The notes beneath the pieces are model-generated. The model did no database searches. It was not told where the DNA came from and saw only the letters and a list, made by a program, of their open reading frames with translations. Positions 6,718-11,984 of a stretch of 11,984 bases of DNA are shown in pieces; within the stretch, counting starts at the first letter, position 1, and every line of letters starts with the position of its first letter. Source of the DNA: Verrucomicrobiota bacterium (GTDB lineage: Bacteria > Verrucomicrobiota > Kiritimatiellia > CAIQIC01 > Lenti-01). The position numbers and the translations under genes are program-made. The stretch is taken from positions 1 to 11,984 of the forward strand of contig DMJA01000288.1 of assembly GCA_003451935.1 (NCBI GenBank). The letters run 5' to 3'.

Positions 6718-7116
6718 ATGAATCCAGTCCTTCCCCTCCTTGCCCTGCCGATCGTCGCCATCGCGGCCGTTTTGCTGTGGCTGTTCCTCTCCGCCGCATT
6801 CCTGCTGTGGGGCGCGCGGCTGGCCGGCATCGGGCGGCGATCCTTCGGCCGCGCCATCGGCACGATCCTGCTCGGCGGCCTCGCGTGGGGCATCGTGCTG
6901 GTTGTGTTCAATGCCTCCCCCCTCGTCGGCACCGGGCTGGGGCTTTTGCTGGGATTCTGCGTGTCGGCCGTGGTCATGATGTCCATCTTCGACACGACGT
7001 TTGGAAAAGCCCTCGCTGCCAACATCCTCGCGTGGCTGCTTCCGCCCTTGGTGGCCATCGGGCTGGCCCTGCTTGGCTTCGCCTTGTTCGGCGTCCTGTT
7101 CGCCCTCGCGGGCTAA
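6718..7116 (+). CDS. Hypothetical hydrophobic membrane protein
   Basis: I do not recognise this protein. Seen: 132 residues, nearly all hydrophobic, with about four predicted transmembrane segments (roughly 4-32, 46-65, 68-90 and 102-130). A short basic loop (RLAGIGRRSFGR, 34-45) follows the first, suggesting a cytoplasmic loop there and an outside N-terminus. No cysteine motif or catalytic signature is evident. It begins immediately after the stop of the zinc-ribbon gene with no spacer and no ribosome binding site, so translation probably depends on its neighbour. Its TAA stop overlaps the TAG stop of the opposing hemW by 4 bases. That it is expressed is inference from this coupling and from the consistent hydrophobic pattern. 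Confidence 0.6.
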   Translation: MNPVLPLLALPIVAIAAVLLWLFLSAAFLLWGARLAGIGRRSFGRAIGTILLGGLAWGIVLVVFNASPLVGTGLGLLLGFCVSAVVMMSIFDTTFGKALAANILAWLLPPLVAIGLALLGFALFGVLFALAG

Positions 7117-8204
7117 ACCAATTCCGAAAAGACGGAATCGCTGACGAACAGGGCGTCATCCGCGAGCCGGATGCGGCCAGGTTCGGCCACGAGCAAGCCC
7201 TCCTTCGCCAGTTCCGCGATTTCCTTCCCCCGCAGCGCCTCGTAGTCGAAGCCCGTCCACGCGCGGAATTCCGCGCGGCTCCAGCCCGCGATCCGCCGCA
7301 GGCCCATCACCAGCGTTTCCCGCGCCTTGGCCTCGGGCGCCAGCTTCTCCTCGAACGCCCGTTTCCATTCCGGCAGCTCCGGCGAATTCCCCCACCGGAC
7401 GCCGTTCCAGTGCGAATGCGCCGCCGGACCGATGCCGATGTAGTCCTTGCCGCTCCAATACAGGAGGTTCTGCCGGCATTCCCGTCCCGGCTTCGCGAAG
7501 TTCGAGATTTCGTAGTGCGTCCAGCCGCCCTCGGCCAGGCGTTTGCGCGCCCAGTCGAATTGTCCGCGCTGCTCGTCTTCCGAAATCGACAGTCTCCCGG
7601 CCTCCTCCTCCCTCGCAAACGGCGTGCCCTCCTCGATCTCGAGGCAGTAGCAGGAGATGTGCTCCGGATCCAGCGCCATCGCGGCCTCGACGTCCGCGCA
7701 GAAGGTTTCCCGCGAAACGCCGGGCACGCCGTAGATCACGTCGAGCCCGAGGTTGTCAAAGCCGGCCGCGCGGGCGAGCGCGATGCACTCGCGCGTCTCG
7801 GCCGAGGTGTGGATGCGGCCCAGGCGCGTCAGCGTGGCATCGTCGAAGGATTGCGCGCCGATGGAGAGACGGTCCACGCCGGCCTTTTTCAGCCGCGCGG
7901 CCTTGCCCGGCGTCAAGGTGCCGGGATTCGCCTCGCAGGTCCATTCCGCCACGTTGTGCAGGTCCACCCGTTCATGGATCAGGTCCAGCAGGCGCGCCAA
8001 ATCCTCCTCCGACAGCGCGGTTGGCGTGCCGCCGCCGAAGAACACGCTCCCCGGCGAGAATTTCTCCGGCAGCCCGCCCAATTCCCGCTCGACGCCCGCG
8101 AGCCACGCCGCGACCAATTCCGGCTCCGGCCGGCGCGAATAGAACGCGCAATAGGCGCACTTTCGCACACAGAACGGAACGTGGACGTAGAGGCCGTGGC
8201 CCAT
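7113..8204 (-). CDS. hemW: Radical SAM protein HemW (HemN-like), variant haem motif
   Basis: HemW is a radical SAM protein of the coproporphyrinogen-oxidase-like family, known as a haem chaperone that delivers haem to respiratory proteins. Seen in 363 residues: YVHVPFC opening with C12, C16 and C19 in CxxxCxxC (the iron-sulfur cluster and SAM site), GGGTP (57-61), RLSIGAQSF (112-120), YEISNFAKPG (231-240), and IGIGPAAHS (256-264). The family's haem-binding HNxxYW is QNLLYW here (245-250); the codon is CAG, a single-base change away from His. The alanine after the cluster (CAYCAF) and the absence of a fourth cysteine mark it as HemW rather than true HemN. TGAGG lies 7 bases before the ATG and overlaps the hypC stop, so it is coupled to hypC. 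Confidence 0.93.
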   Translation of the reverse strand: MGHGLYVHVPFCVRKCAYCAFYSRRPEPELVAAWLAGVERELGGLPEKFSPGSVFFGGGTPTALSEEDLARLLDLIHERVDLHNVAEWTCEANPGTLTPGKAARLKKAGVDRLSIGAQSFDDATLTRLGRIHTSAETRECIALARAAGFDNLGLDVIYGVPGVSRETFCADVEAAMALDPEHISCYCLEIEEGTPFAREEEAGRLSISEDEQRGQFDWARKRLAEGGWTHYEISNFAKPGRECRQNLLYWSGKDYIGIGPAAHSHWNGVRWGNSPELPEWKRAFEEKLAPEAKARETLVMGLRRIAGWSRAEFRAWTGFDYEALRGKEIAELAKEGLLVAEPGRIRLADDALFVSDSVFSELV

Positions 8205-8213
8205 CTCCCGGCC

Positions 8214-8444
8214 TCAGCCGGCTTCCAGCTCGCGAATCTCCCGCAGGATGCGTTCGGCCTCCGCGGTGTCGAGCTGCGTCATGGCGAACCCGACATGCAC
8301 GAGGACATAGTCGCCGATCTTCACGTCGGGCAGATAGGCCAGCGAGACCTCCTGCCGCGCGCCATCGAAATCCACCGTCCCGCGGCGGTCAAAGCCCTCG
8401 CCGTCCGAGATCGCCACCATCCGTCCTGGAATCGCAAGGCACAT
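8214..8444 (-). CDS. hypC: HypC/HupF-family hydrogenase maturation chaperone
   Basis: HypC is a small chaperone that works with HypD in assembling the Fe(CN)2CO centre of NiFe hydrogenases and in holding the large-subunit precursor. At 76 residues it is typical or slightly short. Seen: the invariant MCLAIPG start with the essential Cys2, the beta-barrel pattern through VDFDGARQEVSLAYLP (24-39), and the diagnostic GDYVLVHVGFAM (44-55). A short helical tail (58-75) follows. GAAGGG lies about 9 bases upstream of the ATG. It sits 6 bases after the upstream stop and 9 bases before hemW. No other hyp or hydrogenase gene is in the window. It could serve a hydrogenase elsewhere in the genome or have been retained for another job. 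Confidence 0.93.
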   Translation of the reverse strand: MCLAIPGRMVAISDGEGFDRRGTVDFDGARQEVSLAYLPDVKIGDYVLVHVGFAMTQLDTAEAERILREIRELEAG

Positions 8445-8450
8445 CGCGGA

Positions 8451-8888
8451 TCACCCTTCGTTCTCGAACGGATGCCCGCCGTGCGCCGGCCCCGGCGGCG
8501 GGTTCACCTGGCCCACCCGCAGCGGGAAGCGGATCTTGATGTCGCCATCGAGCAGCACCTCCACCCAGTGCGTGCCCGGTTCATGGAATTCCAGGTTCAG
8601 GAACAGCTCGACATTGGTGGCCGTCGCCTCCGCGTGCGGCAGCTTCACGGGAATCTTGCGCCCCTCCGCCACGATCGTGCTCATGTCCGGCCGCAGGATC
8701 CGCGTATGTTGTTGGAACTCGCCCTCGCCCGAGCACCAGCGCGTCACCAGGAACATCCGGGCATGCCGGAACGGAAAGGTCGGGCTGCCCAGCGAATCGA
8801 ACAGGCCGATCAAGATGAACTTGCCGGTCCGCTCCTGGCGGACGTCGTCGCAGAGCAGCGTGGATTGCAAATCGGGGATCATGGCCAT
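8451..8888 (-). CDS. DUF6941-like hypothetical protein
   Basis: A 145-residue soluble protein of unknown function. Seen: an opening MIPDLQSTLLCDDV, then the pattern RTGKFILIGLFDSL, a central strand FRHARMFLVTRW, and a second half rich in alternating hydrophobic strands (ATNVELFLNLEF, THWVEVLLDGD), suggesting a beta-sandwich. The GKF.LIGLFD stretch and overall length recall the DUF6941 family, from memory only. No signal peptide or membrane segment is visible. The ATG at 8886-8888 is chosen over one 13 codons upstream because AGGAAGG lies 6 bases before it; an ATG two codons further in is also possible. It leads a likely operon with hypC (6 bases downstream) and hemW. Confidence 0.7.
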   Translation of the reverse strand: MAMIPDLQSTLLCDDVRQERTGKFILIGLFDSLGSPTFPFRHARMFLVTRWCSGEGEFQQHTRILRPDMSTIVAEGRKIPVKLPHAEATATNVELFLNLEFHEPGTHWVEVLLDGDIKIRFPLRVGQVNPPPGPAHGGHPFENEG

Positions 8889-8940
8889 GGGGCGCCTTCC
8901 TTTTTGTTCCGAACACCCGGGGGGCATTCACACGGCATTC

Positions 8941-8969
8941 AAGATACCCGCAGAATCGCCCCTTGGCAA
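8941..8969 (-). promoter_or_regulatory. Sigma-70-like promoter for the DUF6941-hypC-hemW operon
   Basis: On the minus strand TTGCCA (8964-8969) and TATCTT (8941-8946) are separated by exactly 17 bases, a good match in sequence and spacing to a housekeeping promoter. The transcript would begin near 8934 and carry a leader of about 46 bases with a strong AGGAAGG ribosome binding site before the start at 8888. Its place in the 103-base gap after pyk suggests the three genes have their own promoter. I see no convincing pyk terminator in the same gap. Predicted by eye. Confidence 0.5.
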
Positions 8970-8991
8970 CGCCCGGCGCCCGGATCTTTCC

Positions 8992-10407
8992 TCACGGCAC
9001 GATTTCGACCTTGATCAAATTGCTCGCCCCGCCCTTGCCCAGCGGGAACCCCGCCGTGCAGACGACGGAATCGCCGGGTTGGACGACGCCCGTTTCCTTG
9101 GCCGCGCGGTGCATCTCCGCGAACAGGTGGTTCAGCTGTTCGACGGGCTGGATCCTCATGGGGCGCACGCCCCGGACCAAGGCCAGTTGGCGGAAGACCC
9201 CCGCGTCCGTAGTACCGGCCAGGATCATCTGCAGGGGGCGAGTCTTCGCGGCAAGGCGCGCCGTGCCGCCCGTCTGCGTTGCGATGATCAGCGCCTTGGC
9301 CTGGAGGGTCTCCGCCAGCGAGCAGGCCGCGCGCGCGATCGCCTCCGAATCGTCCGCAGGCTGCACCTGCTGGAGCCGCTGCCGCCACGCGGCGCGCAGA
9401 AAGCCCTTTTCCGCCTCTTCGGCGATCTTCGCCATGATCGCCACCGCCTCGACGGGATAGTGCCCCATCGCGCTCTCTTCCGACAGCATCACGGCGTCGG
9501 TGCCTTCCAGCACGGCGTTGGTGACGTCGCTCACTTCCGCGCGCGTCGGGCGCGGCGCGTCCGTCATGCTCTTGAGCATTTGCGTGGCCGTGATGACCGG
9601 CTTGCCCGCGAAATTCGCCTTCTCGATGATCCTTCGCTGCGCCGTGGGCACCTGTTCCGGCGGAATATCCACGCCCAGGTCGCCGCGCGCGACCATCACG
9701 GCATCCACCGCATCCATGATCCCGTCCAACTCCGCCAGCGCCTCGTGCTTCTCGATCTTGGCGATGATCGGCCGGATGGTCCCCTGCGCCCGCATATAGG
9801 CGCGCGCCACCTCGATGTCGGCCGCCGACCGCACGAACGAGAGCGCGACATAGTCCACGCCCTGCGCGAGCCCGAAGGCCAGATCCTCGTAGTCCTTTTG
9901 GGTCAGGATCGGCGCGCGGATGCTCCGCAGCGGCAGATTGATGCCCTTGTGGCTACTGAGCTTCCCGCCCAGCACCACGCGGCAATGGATGTCGTCGCCG
10001 GCGACTTTCTCCACGCGCAGCTCGAGCGCCCCGTCCGCCAGCAGCAAGGTGTCGCCCGCGTGCACGTCCTGGGGCAGCTCGCGATAGGTCAGCCCCACTT
10101 CCTTTTCATTGCCCGGCACGTCGCGCGCCGTCAGGACGAAGGCGTCGCCGGGCTTCAATTCGATGCTCCCGTTTTCGAAGATCCCCGTGCGGATCTTCGG
10201 CCCGGCCAAATCCTGCAAAATGGCGATCGGCAACCCCTTCTCTTCCGCAATCTGCCGGATCAGGGCGATCTTGGCCGCGTGGTCATCGCGCGTCCCATGC
10301 GAAAAATTCAGGCGCGCCACGTTCATCCCGGCATCCATCATGCGGCCGAGGACGTCCCGGCTGTCCGAGGCGGGGCCGATCGTGCAAACAATCTTGGTTT
10401 TTCTCAT
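8992..10407 (-). CDS. pyk: Pyruvate kinase
   Basis: This enzyme converts phosphoenolpyruvate and ADP to pyruvate and ATP in the last step of glycolysis, in the cytoplasm. At 471 residues it has the usual bacterial length. Seen: TKIVCTIGPAS (4-14), ARLNFSHG (31-38) for potassium and phosphate contacts, DLAGPKIRTG (66-75), and the active-site stretch IIAKIEK with K217 and metal ligand E219. MVARGDLGV (238-246) supplies D243, and TATQMLKSM (273-281), then PRPTRAEVSDV (285-295) and GTDAVMLSEES (302-312) follow. The C-terminal allosteric-type domain (about 350-471) is present. Glu83 in ELKPG may correspond to the glutamate typical of potassium-dependent enzymes, which is inference. A strong AGGAGGAGGG precedes the ATG by 6 bases. 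It follows the HAD gene by 19 bases. Confidence 0.97.
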   Translation of the reverse strand: MRKTKIVCTIGPASDSRDVLGRMMDAGMNVARLNFSHGTRDDHAAKIALIRQIAEEKGLPIAILQDLAGPKIRTGIFENGSIELKPGDAFVLTARDVPGNEKEVGLTYRELPQDVHAGDTLLLADGALELRVEKVAGDDIHCRVVLGGKLSSHKGINLPLRSIRAPILTQKDYEDLAFGLAQGVDYVALSFVRSAADIEVARAYMRAQGTIRPIIAKIEKHEALAELDGIMDAVDAVMVARGDLGVDIPPEQVPTAQRRIIEKANFAGKPVITATQMLKSMTDAPRPTRAEVSDVTNAVLEGTDAVMLSEESAMGHYPVEAVAIMAKIAEEAEKGFLRAAWRQRLQQVQPADDSEAIARAACSLAETLQAKALIIATQTGGTARLAAKTRPLQMILAGTTDAGVFRQLALVRGVRPMRIQPVEQLNHLFAEMHRAAKETGVVQPGDSVVCTAGFPLGKGGASNLIKVEIVP

Positions 10408-10426
10408 GTGGCCCTCCTCCTCTGTT

Positions 10427-11125
10427 TCATCCGAGGGTCTCCTCCATCCATGCCCACAGCCGGCCCGCCTCGGTCAAGTCCGGCGCCACCACGCTGGCTC
10501 CCGCCTCCCGCAGCGCGGCCTCCCCGTATGTTCCCGTCGCCACGCCAATCACCGGCAGGCCCACCGCCCGCCCGGCGGCGACATCGAACGGCGTATCTCC
10601 CACCAGGCAGGCGGCGGTCTCCTCCGGCCCGAGGCCGGCCTCCCGCGCCGCCGCCAGCGCCGACCGGGCGATTTTTTCCCGCTCGGGATGGTCGTCGCCA
10701 AACCCGCCAAACCGGAAAAACCGGTCGAAACCCACGCTGCCCAGTTTCAAGTAGGCGCACGCGCGGATGTTGCCCGTCACCAGCCCCAGCGCCGCCCCCT
10801 TCGCGGCGAGCAAATCCAGAAAGCCGCGCGCGCCCGCGATTTCCTTCGCCGGATTTTCCCCCAGCAGGTTCCGCAGTTCCTCCGCGACCCATGAAAAAAT
10901 GCGTTCGATGTCCGCCGCGTCCAGCCGAAGCCCCCGCTCGGCCATCACCTGGTCGAGCACGTTCCGGTCCGTGTTGCCGGCGAACGACACATAGTCCAGC
11001 CCGTCGCGCTCGCCCGTCACCCGCGCCAGGCCGCGGATGAAGGCTTCGCGCCCGAATCCATGCGTATCCAGCAATGTCCCGTCGATGTCGAACAGCACCA
11101 GCCTTTTCTTCCGCGCCTGTTTCAT
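10427..11125 (-). CDS. HAD-family phosphatase (phosphoglycolate-phosphatase-like)
   Basis: This is a predicted haloacid-dehalogenase-superfamily hydrolase that removes phosphate from a small metabolite. Numbering from the chosen Met: motif I DIDGTLLD (13-20) gives the nucleophile Asp13 and Asp15. Motif II is Thr117 in VTGN, a lysine follows (motif III, probably K151), and motif IV is VGDTPFD (175-181). A helical cap (about 22-95) follows motif I, as in Gph-like enzymes. Two starts are plausible. The ATG at 11123-11125 (232 aa) gives the short lead-in usual for the family and sits 10 bases after a TAGAAT -10-like box. An ATG at 11156-11158 adds 11 residues and has AGGG 5 bases upstream. It lies just upstream of pyk. 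The natural substrate is unknown; metabolite repair is a guess. Confidence 0.88.
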   Translation of the reverse strand: MKQARKKRLVLFDIDGTLLDTHGFGREAFIRGLARVTGERDGLDYVSFAGNTDRNVLDQVMAERGLRLDAADIERIFSWVAEELRNLLGENPAKEIAGARGFLDLLAAKGAALGLVTGNIRACAYLKLGSVGFDRFFRFGGFGDDHPEREKIARSALAAAREAGLGPEETAACLVGDTPFDVAAGRAVGLPVIGVATGTYGEAALREAGASVVAPDLTEAGRLWAWMEETLG

Positions 11126-11135
11126 GGATGCGCCC

Positions 11136-11163
11136 ATTCTACCGCATTTCTTCCGCATTTCAC
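11136..11163 (-). promoter_or_regulatory. Candidate promoter for the HAD-pyk operon
   Basis: On the minus strand GTGAAA and TAGAAT (11136-11141) are separated by 16 bases. The -10 box matches the consensus at five of six positions, the -35 at four. The transcript would begin about four bases before the downstream ATG (11125), giving a leaderless or nearly leaderless message. If the longer HAD reading frame is used, this box lies inside the gene and is not the promoter. Predicted by eye. Confidence 0.35.
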
Positions 11164-11176
11164 CCTTTTTGTCGGG

Positions 11177-11205
11177 TTGCCGTCGCTGTCCGCCCGTGGT
11201 ACCTT
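11177..11205 (+). promoter_or_regulatory. Sigma-70-like promoter for ftsH
   Basis: TTGCCG (11177-11182), a 17-base spacer and TACCTT (11200-11205) resemble the promoter found before the DUF6941-like gene (TTGCCA, 17 bases, TATCTT). The -10 box ends 9 bases before the ATG, so the transcript would start within about 2-4 bases of the start codon and have no room for a ribosome binding site. None is visible. Predicted by eye. Confidence 0.45.
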
Positions 11206-11214
11206 CCGCCCATC

Positions 11215-11984
11215 ATGGATCAAAAACCCGACAATTCCCAGGACCCCCAAGGCCCGCGCCGCCCCCCCCTGCCCATGCGCGCCCTGCTCGCCTGGTTCCT
11301 GCTCATGGCGCTGCTCGTCACCATCTACCAGCTGGCCACCCAGCATTCCCCCAAGCAGGCCAGCCTGCCCTACAACCCCGACTTCCTCGCCCTCCTCCAG
11401 GATGGCCGCATCAACAAATGCGAAGTCGTCATGGAAGTCTCCGGACAGCACTTCATCCGCGGCGAACTCAAGGACATCGATCCCGCCACCCAGAAGCCCC
11501 GCACCTTCCGCGTCGAGGCGCCCGTCACCGAAAACCTCGTGGAGAAGCTCACCGCCGCCAAGGTGCCCTTCGAATTCAAGCCGCAGAATCCGCTGCTCTG
11601 GCAGATCCTCTCCAGCACGGTTCCCTTCCTGCTCGTCTTCGGCCTGATCTATTTCCTCTTCTACCGCAACATGGCCAACGGCGCCCGCGGCGCCTTCTCC
11701 TTCGGCAAGTCCCGCGCCCGCCTCCTGAACCGCGATACCAACAAGATCACCTTCAAGGACGTCGCCGGCGTGGACGAAGCCCGCGAGGAAGTCCAGGAAA
11801 TCATCGAATTCCTCCGCGACCCCAAGAAGTTCCAGCGCCTCGGCGGACGCATTCCCAAGGGCGTCCTGCTCGTCGGCCCCCCCGGCACCGGCAAGACCCT
11901 CATCGCCCGCGCCATCGCCGGCGAGGCCCAGGTCCCCTTCTTCAGCATCTCCGGGTCGGACTTCGTCGAGATGTTCGTCGGCGT
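11215..11984 (+). CDS. ftsH: ATP-dependent zinc metalloprotease FtsH (5' part only)
   Basis: FtsH is a membrane-anchored AAA+ protease that degrades misfolded membrane proteins and some regulators. The first 256 codons are present and the gene runs off the right edge, so the protease domain with its HEXXH zinc site is not seen. Seen: a proline-rich N-terminal tail (1-20), transmembrane helix 1 (about 22-42), a periplasmic FtsH_ext domain (about 43-128), transmembrane helix 2 (about 129-150), and the linker ITFKDVAGVDEAREE (178-192) that opens the AAA domain. Walker A is GPPGTGKT (221-228), and SGSDFVEMFVG (246-256) is the start of the pore loop. No frameshift is seen. The ATG is the only start that gives a normal short cytoplasmic tail. 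Confidence 0.96.
   Translation, partial: MDQKPDNSQDPQGPRRPPLPMRALLAWFLLMALLVTIYQLATQHSPKQASLPYNPDFLALLQDGRINKCEVVMEVSGQHFIRGELKDIDPATQKPRTFRVEAPVTENLVEKLTAAKVPFEFKPQNPLLWQILSSTVPFLLVFGLIYFLFYRNMANGARGAFSFGKSRARLLNRDTNKITFKDVAGVDEAREEVQEIIEFLRDPKKFQRLGGRIPKGVLLVGPPGTGKTLIARAIAGEAQVPFFSISGSDFVEMFVG

Noticed and set aside
8889..8991. A terminator after pyk
   Set aside because: A GC-rich partly palindromic stretch (CCGGGCGCCGGG) is present, but there is no run of T after it and the stem is not convincing.
6285..9014. A 909-codon open frame on the plus strand
   Set aside because: It runs antisense to hemW, hypC and the DUF6941-like gene and also overlaps the two plus-strand genes in a different frame. 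It is rich in Arg, His and Pro with no domain pattern, as expected from the GC-rich third positions of the real genes.
8536..11040. An 834-codon open frame on the plus strand
   Set aside because: It is antisense to pyk and the HAD gene, both of which have clear family motifs on the minus strand. Its composition is low-complexity and it shows no motif.
1..11984. A defence island or novel multi-gene system
   Set aside because: The patatin gene is sometimes a defence effector, but no nucleotide cyclase, sensor, CRISPR repeat or restriction gene accompanies it. Its neighbours are fmt, methyltransferase-fold and transporter genes.

Overview
This is a GC-rich, gene-dense bacterial window. Almost every base is coding, and no gap between genes exceeds about 125 bases. 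I found no rRNA, tRNA, CRISPR array or phage module. The content is mostly housekeeping (fmt, pyk, hemW, ftsH), with one insertion-sequence-type transposase at the left edge. The gene mix and the style of FtsH are compatible with a GC-rich member of the PVC group (for example Verrucomicrobiota or Kiritimatiellota). That is a guess from general impression, because no marker gene in the window settles it.

Layout. (1) 1-1295, minus: the 5' part of a mutator-like DDE transposase gene whose 3' end lies beyond the left edge. An inverted repeat in its leader (1293-1363) can bury the start codon. (2) 1418-6297, minus: a tightly packed run of six genes, transcribed from right to left. In order they are a spermidine-synthase-like methyltransferase-fold protein, a zinc-ribbon SAM methyltransferase, fmt, a YgjV-like membrane protein with an acetyltransferase-like tail, a patatin-like lipid hydrolase, and a DppF/OppF-type ABC ATPase. 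Gaps are 20 bases or less, or the genes overlap, so one transcript is likely. (3) 6379-7116, plus: two small membrane-protein genes (a double-CxxC zinc-ribbon protein and a very hydrophobic protein) joined stop-to-start. They converge on hemW with a 4-base overlap of stop codons. (4) 7113-8888, minus: a probable three-gene operon of a DUF6941-like protein, hypC and hemW, behind a good sigma-70-like promoter at 8941-8969. (5) 8992-11125, minus: a HAD-family phosphatase followed by pyruvate kinase, 19 bases apart. (6) 11215-11984, plus: the first 256 codons of ftsH, divergent from the HAD gene and running off the right edge.

How the genes may work together. The HAD-pyk pair joins a glycolytic enzyme to a possible metabolite-repair phosphatase. 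The hypC-hemW pair joins two maturation factors (NiFe hydrogenase and haem/radical SAM), although no hydrogenase gene is in view. The long minus-strand operon mixes translation initiation (Fmt), two methyltransferase-fold proteins, membrane/lipid functions and an ABC ATPase that lacks its usual DppD and permease partners.

I see no clear defence or other novel multi-gene system. The most unusual points are the transposase leader hairpin, HemW with glutamine in place of the haem-binding histidine, the solitary hypC next to hemW, and the YgjV-GNAT fusion. Start sites and promoters were assigned by eye.
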